NCBI GenBank assembly: GCA_963971225.1
Contig: OZ020267.1
Span: 125,387,568-125,451,567 of the forward strand
Source: Melieria omissa
Taxonomy: Eukaryota > Arthropoda > Insecta > Diptera > Ulidiidae
Length of the DNA stretch: 64,000 bases
Direction: 5' to 3'
The notes beneath the pieces are model-generated. The model had not been told where the DNA came from, did not search any database, and saw only the letters and a list, made by a program, of their open reading frames with translations. Shown piece by piece: positions 36,016 through 45,959 of the stretch (position 1 is the first letter of the stretch; every line of letters begins with the position of its first letter). A program made the translations under genes and the position numbers.

Positions 36016-36439
36016 TGTTACGAAATTCCACAGTTCGTTATCGACGGTTCGTTTTTGATTGTATTTGAAAATAAAACAACTTCAGTTATCCGGTGCAACG
36101 TAGTCAAAACTAACAATCGCTTTATTTACAAATTTGCACTTGTTCTACTTTACACTACTACTATTGCATGTTTCCCCATTGCTTGCTCAACACCGACTCG
36201 ACCCCTTGCGCTGCCACTGCTGCTTTTATACCAGCTTTCTTATCGCGCCGAAGTTTCTTGCACTTCTAATTGGAAAACGCTCGACTATTCTCGCACAGCC
36301 CATTTCGAGAACCATCCTTGCCATATCGGACTATACCAAGCGAATTTATAACAGTTTTGCTGTACTTCACAGTGCATGCCTAAAAGTATGCTTGGAAAAC
36401 ATTCCCGTACAGGGCGGCACAGAATTTCTCATCGTATCA
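36016..36439 (-). repeat. 3' LTR of element A
   Basis: In transcription order: TGATACGATGAG, the AAGCATACTTTTAGGCAT Su(Hw)-like site (36378-36391 core), a GGTATAAAA TATA box (36224-36232), an AATAAA signal (36121-36126), and the end ...GTAACA. The short plus-strand frame inside it is an artefact. Confidence 0.93.
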
Positions 36440-36450
36440 CTGCCCATCAC

Positions 36451-38682
36451 TTAGACTTGTTCGTCCCGAACAAGTACCGAGGCTCCGCCGGAGTAAGACG
36501 CCAGGCGCTCCAAATGGACTACTTTCAGCCTGGCGTTTCCGTTGCCGCAGCGTTGCACCCTGTACACCACGTCATTAATCCTGGTCACGACCTTGTACGG
36601 TCCTTCCCATGACGTTTGAAGCTGTGGAGACAAACCTTTCCTCCGCTGCGGGTTGTAAAGCATTACCAAATTGCCTTCTTGGAACCCCTCTGGGTTAGCC
36701 CGTAGACCATAGCTCGCTGTCAACCTGCTTTCAACTGGTTGAGTGCGGCTCCGCGATCTTCTCCTCGGCCCTTTCGCAGCCGAACACCGATTACAGCCTC
36801 TGATCCACTCAGCGACAGACTCCTGGCATCCTACCCAATAGAACCGCCTTCTTATCTCGGCGACAGTTTTTGCGATGCCTAGGTGCCCTCCACTGGAGTC
36901 GTTATGGTTTTCCTCGATGACATCGTCGATCCGGCCTCTCGGGACCACTATTAGGGATTTTCTGGTCCTGCCATCCCTGCTCTCCCACTCGCGGTATAGG
37001 CAGCCATCCTGCAGACGTAGACTTTGCCACTGTGCCCAGTAAGCCTTCGTGGTCGGGCTCTCATCAGCCATCTCCTGCCAGGCCGGCCGTAATCTCTGCG
37101 CTTTGCCTTCGATGATCTTCGCGAGATCGGTATCCTTGCGCTGGTCCTTCAGTAGCCTTTCCGCAAGCCAATCTTTCTCTTGCAGAACTCTTACCGACCG
37201 AACATCCACAATCTGTCCCTCGTTTTCGGCCTGCGAATTATGCCTGCGTTCGGTCTCGCACGAATGATGTGGCAGAGCGTCATCCCTTTTTGGCGACGTC
37301 TTTTGTCCGGAACGCTTTTCCCGCAGATGGCAGTCTCGTGATATGTGGCCTTGCTTGCCACATCGCCAGCAACTGACTCGAGATGATACTGCCCGCAGCC
37401 CCGCTGGTGCATCCGAGCTCACTGTCTGGCTTTGCGTGACACGTCCAGATTGGACTCCATGCATTTCCGCAGATGAATGTCGAAAACTTCCCCTCCAGGC
37501 CGCCTCATACGTCAATGCGCTTGTCACCGTCTCACGGAATGTCGGCTTGCCCATCATCAATGCACTGCGTCGTGTCTCCGGGTCATGAAGGCCTTCAATA
37601 AACGCCTCAATCTTCATCCTCTCGAGATAATCAGCGCCGAATTTTGGGTAGCACAACTGTACGAGCCGCTCAATGTCTGCTGCATACGTCTGCAGCGCCT
37701 CGTCTGCTCTTTGCCAGCGGTTCTTCAGCTCGCAATAATACAGCATTTTGTTGTGCTCGTCACTGTATCTGGCTGCCAGCGCCCTTATGACGGTTTCGTA
37801 ATCACCTCTCAAACCTTCCGGAACAGTTTTTATTACCTCAGCCGCCGGACCTCTTAGAGCCAGTATCAGTCTCCGACCTTTCCTAACATCGGTCCACTGA
37901 CTCTCCAAAGCAGCCATATCGAATTGTAGTTTGAATGTGTCGAACGACGTAGTACCATCATAAGTAGGCACTGCTATGGCAAAACTTTCCTCAACCGACT
38001 GCACTCTTGCTCGCAGCTGTACCTCTCTAAGCCGCTCCTCGATTTTCCTGTTTACCGAATCCTCCAGACTGTCAACTCGTTTGTCTAAATGTTCTACTCG
38101 CGTCTCCAGGTGCTCAACTTTCACATTAATCCTGTCTGAAATCTCTTCCACTTTCTGCTCCAAGCGCTCAGAATTTTCCTGAAGCTTGCTGGACAACTCC
38201 CGATTCGCATTTTCAAATTTTTCCGCATTTTCCTGGAGTTTTGTTTCCATTCGCTCTGCTATTTGCGCTGAAAGTTCCTGATTCGTGGTTTCCAGTTTCG
38301 CTGCCATTTGCGCCGAAAGTTCCTGATTCGCGGTTTCCAGTTTCGTTGCCATCTGCGCCGACATTTCACGATTTTCACGATTGGAAGTCTCGAACATGCC
38401 TTTTATTGCACTCATTAGCTGGCTCATGTCTAATGCTTGTAGTGGTCCAGCCGGTGCAGCCGTACTTTGCATCGACGCAGCACCAGCAGGCGATTCCTCC
38501 ACCTTGGCCGACGCCTCTTGTTCCTGCGTTCCGAACTCGTGTGCAGCCCAATCAATGCCTCTTGATTCACACGCCTCTCGCAAACGCAGCTGCAACTCCA
38601 CCTTACCGCCAGCAGTCGGCAAATTCCAGGCAGCCAGCTCCTTCTTCAGCTGGTCAACCTTCAGCAGCTCCAGTTTAACCAT
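36451..38682 (-). CDS. Gag-integrase(N+C) fusion polyprotein of element A
   Basis: 743 codons starting from the ATG nearest the primer-binding site. Residues 1-44 resemble a SAP DNA-binding fold (LKVDQLKKELAAWNLPTAGG), unusual at the start of gag. Residues 85-228 are a heptad-rich coiled coil with repeated METKLQEN/ELSAQMA units. Residues 233-400 resemble a retrotransposon capsid domain. A CCHC knuckle follows (C438, C441, H446, C451). The frame then continues into the linker before integrase, an HHCC zinc site (H593, H600, C630, C633), and directly into the integrase C-terminal domain with a GPY motif at 694-696. Protease, reverse transcriptase, RNase H and the integrase catalytic core are missing. 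The deletions keep the frame, so this is probably a translated protein able to package RNA but unable to copy itself. Confidence 0.9.
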   Translation of the reverse strand: MVKLELLKVDQLKKELAAWNLPTAGGKVELQLRLREACESRGIDWAAHEFGTQEQEASAKVEESPAGAASMQSTAAPAGPLQALDMSQLMSAIKGMFETSNRENREMSAQMATKLETANQELSAQMAAKLETTNQELSAQIAERMETKLQENAEKFENANRELSSKLQENSERLEQKVEEISDRINVKVEHLETRVEHLDKRVDSLEDSVNRKIEERLREVQLRARVQSVEESFAIAVPTYDGTTSFDTFKLQFDMAALESQWTDVRKGRRLILALRGPAAEVIKTVPEGLRGDYETVIRALAARYSDEHNKMLYYCELKNRWQRADEALQTYAADIERLVQLCYPKFGADYLERMKIEAFIEGLHDPETRRSALMMGKPTFRETVTSALTYEAAWRGSFRHSSAEMHGVQSGRVTQSQTVSSDAPAGLRAVSSRVSCWRCGKQGHISRDCHLREKRSGQKTSPKRDDALPHHSCETERRHNSQAENEGQIVDVRSVRVLQEKDWLAERLLKDQRKDTDLAKIIEGKAQRLRPAWQEMADESPTTKAYWAQWQSLRLQDGCLYREWESRDGRTRKSLIVVPRGRIDDVIEENHNDSSGGHLGIAKTVAEIRRRFYWVGCQESVAEWIRGCNRCSAAKGPRRRSRSRTQPVESRLTASYGLRANPEGFQEGNLVMLYNPQRRKGLSPQLQTSWEGPYKVVTRINDVVYRVQRCGNGNARLKVVHLERLASYSGGASVLVRDEQV

Positions 38683-38725
38683 GTTTCCGTTTTTATAATT
38701 TTATTTTACTTTCAGTAATACAATC

Positions 38726-38742
38726 CCCAATTTCTGACACCA
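38726..38742 (-). other. Primer-binding site of element A
   Basis: Two bases inside the 5' LTR the minus strand reads TGGTGTCAGAAATTGGG. This fits a tRNA 3' end ...TGACACCA; a leucine tRNA primer is likely from recalled PBS types, not confirmed. Confidence 0.7.
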
Positions 38743-38744
38743 AA

Positions 38745-39168
38745 TGTTACGAAATTCCACAGTTCGTTATCGACGGTTCGTTTTTGATTGTATTTGAAAA
38801 TAAAACAACTTCAGTTATCCGGTGCAACGTAGTCAAAACTAACAATCGCTTTATTTACAAATTTGCACTTGTTCTACTTTACACTACTACTATTGCATGT
38901 TTCCCCATTGCTTGCTCAACACCGACTCGACCCCTTGCGCTGCCACTGCTGCTTTTATACCAGCTTTCTTATCGCGCCGAAGTTTCTTGCACTTCTAATT
39001 GGAAAACGCTCGACTATTCTCGCACAGCCCATTTCGAGAACCATCCTTGCCATATCGGACTATACCAAGCGAATTTATAACAGTTTTGCTGTACTTCACA
39101 GTGCATGCCTAAAAGTATGCTTGGAAAACATTCCCGTACAGGGCGGCACAGAATTTCTCATCGTATCA
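38745..39168 (-). repeat. 5' LTR of element A
   Basis: Appears identical to the LTR at 36016-36439 throughout the stretches compared, including the encoded artefact frame of 98 codons. It contains the promoter (GGTATAAAA) that would drive the fusion ORF and a Su(Hw)-like core at 39107-39120. Confidence 0.93.
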
Positions 39169-39172
39169 ATAT

Positions 39173-39630
39173 TCTTAGCTATGATAAGTTTAGTAAAAGA
39201 ACTTTTTTTTGCTGTTCTTTCTACTTAGGTAAATGCTTTACACAGAATTTTATCACATCGACGTTAACTGTTGAACTGATCCCAATTGTAAGCTCTGTTC
39301 CCAGAAGCATATCTTTTGATTCACAACTCACCAGTTCAGCAGAAGTTTTGTTACTTTGAACAACACAGTGTTTCGGAACGCAAATACGTGGAAGCTTATT
39401 TTGTTTGACCACTGATTTCAGCTTCATTTTACATTCTTGAACAATTTTTGATGGGATTCTTGCGTTTTCTAGATTATGTTATTTATTCAGAAGCGTTGAA
39501 AAAAAATAAGAAGAAACCGTTGCGAAGCAATATTAATAAAACATAAGCCTAAAAGTATGCAGTACTACAACAATATAAAGAGTTGAGTGCCTTCCTGGAA
39601 TGAATTTTCGCGTAACTTCAAATGAAATAT
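39173..39630. other. Spacer between retrotransposons A and B
   Basis: AT-rich DNA with an isolated Su(Hw)-like GCCTAAAAGTATGCA at 39547-39561 and a minus-strand frame (39427-39221) reading LPRICVPKHCVVQSN, which I do not recognise. The last four bases (39627-39630) are the ATAT target duplication of element B. Confidence 0.5.
39547..39561 (+). promoter_or_regulatory. Su(Hw)-like site between elements A and B
   Basis: GCCTAAAAGTATGCA has the core of the Su(Hw) insulator motif (CTAAAAGTATGCA). It is outside both LTR pairs, so it may be a remnant of another LTR or an independent site. Confidence 0.45.
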
Positions 39631-40055
39631 TGTTACGAAAATTACTTCACAGGTTCGTTTGGATTGGTTTTGAAAATAAAACAACTTCAGTTATCCAGCG
39701 CAACGTAGTCAAAACTAACAATCGCTTTATTTACAAATTTGCACTGTTCTACTTTACACTACTACTATTGCATGTTTCCCCATTGCTTGCTTAACACAGA
39801 CTCGACCCCTTGCGCTGCCACTGCTGCTTTTATACCACTTTTCTTATCGCGCCGAAGTTTCTTGCAACTTCTAATTGGAAAGCGCTCGACCATTCTCGCA
39901 CAGCCTATTTCTTCGAGAACCATCCTTGCCATATCGGACTATAGCAAGCGAATTTATAACAGTTTTGCTGTACTTCACAGTGCATGCCTAAAAGTATGCT
40001 TGGAAAACATTCGTACGGAGAAAAGCATTCTGGCAGAGAATTTATCATCGTATCA
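39631..40055 (-). repeat. 3' LTR of element B
   Basis: 425 bp, TG...CA, with the Su(Hw)-like core at 39986-39999, a TATA box reading GGTATAAAA on the minus strand and an AATAAA signal, in the same order as in element A. Confidence 0.92.
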
Positions 40056-40066
40056 CTGTCCATCAC

Positions 40067-42307
40067 TTAGACTTGTTCGTCCCGAACAAGTACTGAGGCT
40101 CCGCCGGAGTAAGACGCCAGGCGCTCCAAATGAACTACTTTCAACCTGGCGTTTCTGTTGCCGCAGCGTTGCACCCTATACACCACGTCATTAATCCTGG
40201 TCACGACCTTGTACGGTCCTTCCCATGACGTTTGAAGCTGTGGAGGCAAACCTTTCCTCCGCTGCGGGTTGTAAAGCATTACCAGATTGCCTTCTTGGAA
40301 CCCCTCTGGGTTAGCCCGTAGACCATAGCTCGCTGTCAACCTGCTTTCAACTAGTTGAGTGCGGCTCCGCGATCTTCTCCTCGGCCCTTTCGCAGCCGAA
40401 CACCGATTACAGCCTCTGATCCACTCCGCGACAGACTCCTGGCATCCTACCCAATAGAACCGCCTTCTTATCTTGGCGACAGTTTTTGCGACGCCTAGGT
40501 GCCCTCCACTGGAGTCGTTATGGTTTTCCTCGATGACATCGTCGATCCGGCCTCTCGGGACCACTATTAGGGATTTCCTGGTCCTGCCATCCCTGCTCTC
40601 CCACTCGCGGTATAGGCAGCCATCCTGCAGACGTAGACTTTGCCACTGTGCCCAGTAAGCCTTCGTGATCGGGCTCTCATCAGCCATCTCCTGCCAGCCC
40701 GGCCGTAATCTCTGCGCTTTGCCTTCGATGATCTTCGCGAGATCGGTATCCTTGCGCTGGTCCTTCTGTAGCCTTTCCGCAAGCCAATCTTCCTCTTGCA
40801 GGACTCTTACCGACCGAACATCCACAATTTGTCCCTCGTTTTCGGCCTGCGAATTATGCCTGCGTTCGGTCTCGCACGAATGATGTGGCAGAGCGTCATC
40901 CCTTCTTGGCGACGTCTTTTGTCCGGAACGCTTTCCCCCCAGATGGCAGTCTCGTGATATGTGGCCTTGCTTGCCACATCGCCAGCAACTGACTCGAGAT
41001 GATACTGCCCGCAGCCCCGCTGGTGCCTCCGAGCTCACTGTCTGGCTTTGCGTGACACGTCCAGATTGGACTCCATGCATCTCCGCAGCTGAATGTCGAA
41101 AACTTCCCCTCCAGGCCGCCTCATACGTCAATGCGCTTGTCACCGTCTCACGGAATGTCGGCTTGCCCATCATCAATGCACTGCGTCGTGTCTCCGGGTC
41201 ATGAAGACCTTCAATAAACGCCTCAATCTTCATCCTCTCAAGATAATCAGCGCCGAATTCCGGGTAGCACAACTGTACGAGCCGCTCAATGTCTGCTGCA
41301 TACGTCTGCAGCGCCTCGTCTGCTCTTTGCCAGCGGTTCTTCAGCTCGCAATAATACAGCATTTTGTTGTGCTCGTCACTGTATCTGGCTGCCAGCGCCC
41401 TTATGACGGTCTCGTAATCACCTCTCAAACCTTCCGGAACTGTTTTTATTACCTCAGCCGCCGGACCTCTTAGAGCCAGTATCAGTCTCCGACCTTTCCT
41501 AACATCGGTCCACTGACTCTCCAAAGCAGCCATATCGAATTGTAGTTTGAATGTGTCGAACGACGTAGTACCATCATAAGTAGGCACTGCTATGGCAAAA
41601 CTTTCCTCAACCGACTGCACTCTTGCTCGCAGCTGTACCTCTCTAAGCCGCTCCTCGATTTTTCTGTTTACCGAATCCTCCAGACTGTCAACTCGTTTGT
41701 TCAAGGAATCATCCAAATCGTCAACTCGTCTGTTCAGAGAATCATCCAGGCCGTCGACTCGTTTATCTAAGTGTTCCACTTGCGCTCCCAGGTGCTCCAC
41801 CTTCACATCAAGCTTGTTTGAGATTTCTTCCACTTTCTGCTCCAAACGCGCAGAATTTTCCTGAAGCTTGGTTTCCATTCGCTCTGCTACTTCTCGGTTC
41901 GTAGTTTCGATTTTTGCGGAAATTTCTTGATTCGTAGTTTCCAGTTTCGTTGCCATTTGCGTCGACATTTCGCGATTTTCACGACTGACATTCTCAATTT
42001 TCGCAGAAGTTTCCTGAAACATGCCTCTCATTGCAATCATAAGCTGGCTCATGTCCATTGCTTGTGGTGGCGCAGCCGCTGCAGCCGTACTTTGCATCGA
42101 CGCAGCACCCGCAGGCGATTCCTCCACTTTGGCCAACGCCTCTTGTTCCTGCGTTCCGAACTCGTGTGCAGCCCAATCGATGCCTCGTGACTCACACGCC
42201 TCTCGCAAGCGCAGCTGCAACTCCACCTTACCGCCAGCCGTCGGCAAATTCCAGGCAGCCAGCTCCTTCTTCAGCTGGTCAACCTTCAGCAGCTCCAGTT
42301 TAACCAT
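40067..42307 (-). CDS. Gag-integrase(N+C) fusion polyprotein of element B
   Basis: 746 codons, the same domain order as the protein of element A: SAP-like N-terminus, coiled coil, capsid-like domain, CCHC knuckle (CWRCGKQGHISRDC), linker, HHCC zinc site and GPY-containing integrase C-terminus, with no protease, RT, RNase H or integrase core. Differences from A are concentrated in the coiled coil. B has extra 11-to-14-residue repeats of the type RVD.LDDSLN (about residues 195-220) and lacks some ELSAQMA repeats. Elsewhere changes are mostly single substitutions. Conservation of an open frame in two independent insertions argues the protein was used. Confidence 0.9.
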   Translation of the reverse strand: MVKLELLKVDQLKKELAAWNLPTAGGKVELQLRLREACESRGIDWAAHEFGTQEQEALAKVEESPAGAASMQSTAAAAAPPQAMDMSQLMIAMRGMFQETSAKIENVSRENREMSTQMATKLETTNQEISAKIETTNREVAERMETKLQENSARLEQKVEEISNKLDVKVEHLGAQVEHLDKRVDGLDDSLNRRVDDLDDSLNKRVDSLEDSVNRKIEERLREVQLRARVQSVEESFAIAVPTYDGTTSFDTFKLQFDMAALESQWTDVRKGRRLILALRGPAAEVIKTVPEGLRGDYETVIRALAARYSDEHNKMLYYCELKNRWQRADEALQTYAADIERLVQLCYPEFGADYLERMKIEAFIEGLHDPETRRSALMMGKPTFRETVTSALTYEAAWRGSFRHSAAEMHGVQSGRVTQSQTVSSEAPAGLRAVSSRVSCWRCGKQGHISRDCHLGGKRSGQKTSPRRDDALPHHSCETERRHNSQAENEGQIVDVRSVRVLQEEDWLAERLQKDQRKDTDLAKIIEGKAQRLRPGWQEMADESPITKAYWAQWQSLRLQDGCLYREWESRDGRTRKSLIVVPRGRIDDVIEENHNDSSGGHLGVAKTVAKIRRRFYWVGCQESVAEWIRGCNRCSAAKGPRRRSRSRTQLVESRLTASYGLRANPEGFQEGNLVMLYNPQRRKGLPPQLQTSWEGPYKVVTRINDVVYRVQRCGNRNARLKVVHLERLASYSGGASVLVRDEQV

Positions 42308-42355
42308 GTCTGCGTTTTTATAATTTTATTTTTTTTTATCTTCAGTAACACAATC

Positions 42356-42372
42356 CTCAATTTCTGACACCA
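42356..42372 (-). other. Primer-binding site of element B
   Basis: The minus strand reads TGGTGTCAGAAATTGAG two bases inside the 5' LTR, one base different from element A, with the same TGGTGTCA core. Confidence 0.68.
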
Positions 42373-42374
42373 AA

Positions 42375-42799
42375 TGTTACGAAAATTACTTCACAGGTTC
42401 GTTTGGATTGGTTTTGAAAATAAAACAACTTCAGTTATCCAGCGCAACGTAGTCAAAACTAACAATCGCTTTATTTACAAATTTGCACTGTTCTACTTTA
42501 CACTACTACTATTGCATGTTTCCCCATTGCTTGCTTAACACAGACTCGACCCCTTGCGCTGCCACTGCTGCTTTTATACCACTTTTCTTATCGCGCCGAA
42601 GTTTCTTGCAACTTCTAATTGGAAAGCGCTCGACCATTCTCGCACAGCCTATTTCTTCGAGAACCATCCTTGCCATATCGGACTATAGCAAGCGAATTTA
42701 TAACAGTTTTGCTGTACTTCACAGTGCATGCCTAAAAGTATGCTTGGAAAACATTCGTACGGAGAAAAGCATTCTGGCAGAGAATTTATCATCGTATCA
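42375..42799 (-). repeat. 5' LTR of element B
   Basis: Looks identical to 39631-40055. Su(Hw)-like core at 42730-42743. Confidence 0.92.
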
Positions 42800-43944
42800 A
42801 TATTAAAAAAAAAAATTTACTAAAAAAAATCTAATGCATTTTCCCTTCGACAGACCAATGCATAACAATTGTTTTCCTATTTCAGCACTTGAAAGCTTAA
42901 CGAATATTTGCTGTGACATTTAAATATTGAATGTTTTTTTTCCATTAATGTTTCTGTTTGCTTCCTTTTATTGGGGCACGTTCTGATGCAATTAAACTAC
43001 AAACAACGGAAATTTATTAATTTAATTAATGCATTGACACACACGCAATTAGTTGCGGTTACCGATGCGCACACTGACACACGCACACAAGCACAGAAAA
43101 TTGGCCAAAGCGCAATTTCGCTTGTGCCACTCACACTAAGGACGACACTTTATTTACACAACGTTGGCCAGTTTCCGCGCTGCAAACAGGTAAACTTGAC
43201 GCATTTACAGCATTCAGCAATTAACGATGGGCCACCACTGTTGAACGCTGCCAATGGCCAATCGCGCAATTTCCCATGAAAAAAATCAAATGAAATTCTT
43301 TTAAAAGCTTTGCGGCGACATTGAGCTTAGAGTGTTGATTCGCAGCACTTTTGCATAAATTTGATGCCTTTTAGCATTCGCTGCCATAACTAAGGTGTGT
43401 AACAACTGTTGCTCTTTTTGTTGTTGTTGTTGTTCAAGCCCGTTCCAGCAATGCATAAGGACACTCTAAGTGAAAACATTGCCTCTGTAGGACACTTGAA
43501 CAAATGAGCTACTAAAGCGTTTCCTGGCAAAGAGTGAGAATGCAGAGAGAAGAAGTAAGTGGGAGTGGCATTGAAAGCGTAACGCAGCTGCAGTTGGGGT
43601 TGGCAGTGTATTAGTGTGAGGTGTATGGGGAAAACTGGTGCATTTATTTTCTATATATAAACAAAATATATACTTACTGGCTGACCAACAATCCGCCCAG
43701 CAACCGATGGTAAATTATGCAGCAAGTGCTGGTGATACATGGCGGCGTCACCGCTGTACTGGAGACAGCAGCTGCACTACATTGGTGCTTTCTTACAGTT
43801 GCTGAGTGCTGGACAGAGGTGTGTGTGTAGAAGGGGAATATGCCCTCTTCAGTTGCCTGAAATAAGTAAAAATTTCAACCCATTAATTTAAGTAAAAAAT
43901 TATCTTATTAGAAAAGTGGAAAGTTTTTTGTTTCAATGTTCTTC

Positions 43945-43978
43945 TTAACACTAGAAAGACTTTTAACACTAGAAAGAC
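43945..43978 (+). repeat. Tandem piggyBac-type terminus, TTAACACTAGAAAGAC x2
   Basis: TTAACACTAGAAAGAC occurs at 43945-43960 and 43963-43978, an 18-bp direct repeat. It differs by a few bases from the canonical piggyBac end (TTAA then CCCTAGAAAGAT). No matching right end was found, so it is an orphan or decayed terminus. Confidence 0.5.
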
Positions 43979-44492
43979 TACATATACTATATCCACTGAT
44001 ATTTCGAAAACGCACTTGGCTAATTTTTCACAAAGTCAATTAAAAAAATATAAAATTTTTCATGATAAAAAAGAAAAGTCCCCAAGAGCAAAAGTTTATA
44101 GAAATACTTAAGAAAATACAAATATTTACAAATTATGATACAAACCTTCAAAATCAAAAGTCAAGTGATATGTTTATATGTATGTGTGTATTTACCCTCC
44201 AGCAATTTACCATAGTCACGTCTGTTGCTCCGAACTGGTGCTGAAACTGGCCACTGACCGGTTGAAATGCATTCACCACGTATGGAATGCCTGCACCTCT
44301 TGCCGTCGCTGTTGTTTTCAGCGGCCCGTTATTTCTCACTATTCCCGGTGTCGCTCTACAGAATTGTTGTTGTTGTTGTTGTGTCGATTCGCAGCAGCGA
44401 GTTTTGCCGCTGCAGCTGACAGCGTTTGGCCGTGGCGGTGGTCTGTTGCTTTTGTTTACTTACAAACGCGGCAAGGCTGCGGTGTATGCGCT

Positions 44493-44507
44493 CCTAAAAG
44501 TATGCAA
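44493..44507 (+). promoter_or_regulatory. Stand-alone Su(Hw)-like site
   Basis: CCTAAAAGTATGCAA matches the Su(Hw) core used in Drosophila insulators and lies in unique GC-richer DNA, not in a recognised transposon. Confidence 0.45.
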
Positions 44508-45959
44508 AGCTGTTGGGAGATCGTACTTGCTACGTGTGTGTGGGTGCTTTGTTGGTGTGGCTGGGCAGCAGCAACACACATAGATAACACACACGCGCGC
44601 ACATAAACTTCCACTCACATACACGAAGTCGCGCCCTCGCACTCACTCACACTAACAAACACAGCGCGCAGCGCGCTTTCAACGTTACTGTGGCGCATTA
44701 AATATGCTTTTTATGCGAGTGCAGGCGCGTGTCCCTGTGTGAGTGTGTTGCACGGACAGCAGACGAAAGGGCAGCAAATATAATTAGTAAAATGTTTCGG
44801 CTGCAGCAGGTTTAATTAAATAAGAAATAACGGTCAGTTGAAATGAGAAAAACTAACGAGAAAAAAAACAAATTGTAGCTGTATGCAAGAGAAGGCGGGT
44901 GGGGGAGAGCCAGCGGACAGCAAAGCAGTTATTACATAATTTAAGTGGCGACTTTAGCAGCGCTGGCACCGAATGCCACAAAGCGCTTAGTCACATTTCG
45001 CTATCGCACAATAAAATAAAATCAGCCGCAAAGTATGCTTCAATTGAATGCCGCACCGAAAATTCCACGTAATTGCTAGCAATGGTTGGCTGCTTGTTGG
45101 CATATGTTGCATAAAAAATGCTAATGCCAATGAAAACAATTACCGCAAAAATTCAAATTTAACTTGCAAAAAATAAAAATTAAATAAAATATCATCAGCA
45201 GCAGCAGCAACTGAACAAGAAGACGCCGAGCAAGACGCCGAAGATGGCATTTGCATGCGCACCGCGTTGCCGCGTATGTGCGCCAAGAAGTTGCAGATAA
45301 ATGGCCGCCGGCTTTGTGGCGGTTTTTTTGCATAATTAACTGCTGCAGCGGTAGCTTGTTGTATGCAAATTAGGCGCGCGGAATGCGGCGAGCGAGCGTC
45401 GCACAACATGCGTGCAGCGCTGTTGGCTAACACGGCCGGCAAGTGGGGCATAATTTACGTTGCGCGGCAATTTAATTACCGAAAGAATTGCCAGTGCCAG
45501 CGGTTTTTTTGCTGATTGTTTTTGCTGGATAGCAAAAATGTTTGTTCGGTTTTTATAATGTTGCCGCGCTGCCTGGCAATTTGCAAATGAGTGATGATTT
45601 TTCGCTTGGCGGACTTCGGTGCCCGGGGCCGTCGAAAGTCGTTTGCAGTTGGTTTGGCGAATGTTAAATGGCAGCCGTTGTGTATGAGTGCCGCTCCAAT
45701 TGTCTACTGGCATTGAATCAAATACAATTATTACAAATTTTACATTAAAATTTTCGCGTGGCCGATTTGGCGTGGCTTTCGATTTTGAGTGGATTAATTT
45801 GTTGATTTGAATTTATTGCTGCTGCGAGATTTTTGTATTCGCTCGATTGGTTTTTTATTTTAGCGAGTATTGTCTAATCTAATCAAAAATCACAAGTTTT
45901 CATGAGAGGCAAAAAAATGTTGATGCAGAAGAAACGGCATTTACATGAAAGCAGACCAC

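Larger units (their letters stand above)
36016..39168 (-). mobile_element. Non-autonomous Ty3/gypsy-like LTR retrotransposon A
   Basis: A 3153-bp element in minus orientation. The 424-bp LTRs (36016-36439 and 38745-39168) look identical, start TG and end CA, and are flanked by ATAT duplications (36012-36015, 39169-39172). A primer-binding site follows the 5' LTR and a short purine-rich stretch precedes the 3' LTR. The only ORF joins gag to two separated parts of integrase. Identical LTRs and an open frame indicate a recent insertion, presumably mobilised by a full-length relative elsewhere. Confidence 0.92.
39631..42799 (-). mobile_element. Non-autonomous Ty3/gypsy-like LTR retrotransposon B
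   Basis: A 3169-bp element in the same orientation as A and only 462 bp from it. The 425-bp LTRs (39631-40055, 42375-42799) appear identical to each other but differ clearly from those of A at their ends (GAAAATTACTTCACAGG versus GAAATTCCACAGTTCG) and by indels. ATAT duplications flank it (39627-39630, 42800-42803). It has the same gag-integrase fusion architecture as A, so the deletion predates the split of the two copies. Confidence 0.92.
42804..45959. other. No gene recognised; microsatellites and two small motifs
   Basis: Mostly unique-looking sequence with CA-rich tracts (43035-43100, 44575-44660), GTT runs (43415-43435, 44365-44385) and GC-richer DNA at 45200-45720. Overlapping frames at 44178-44640 and 45121-45713 have no recognisable domain. 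Small features at 43945 and 44493 are given separately. Confidence 0.45.

Noticed and set aside
36055..42806. Plus-strand frames of 60-151 codons over the LTR elements
   Set aside because: They are antisense shadows of the gag-integrase ORF or lie inside the LTRs; identical copies appear because the LTRs are identical.
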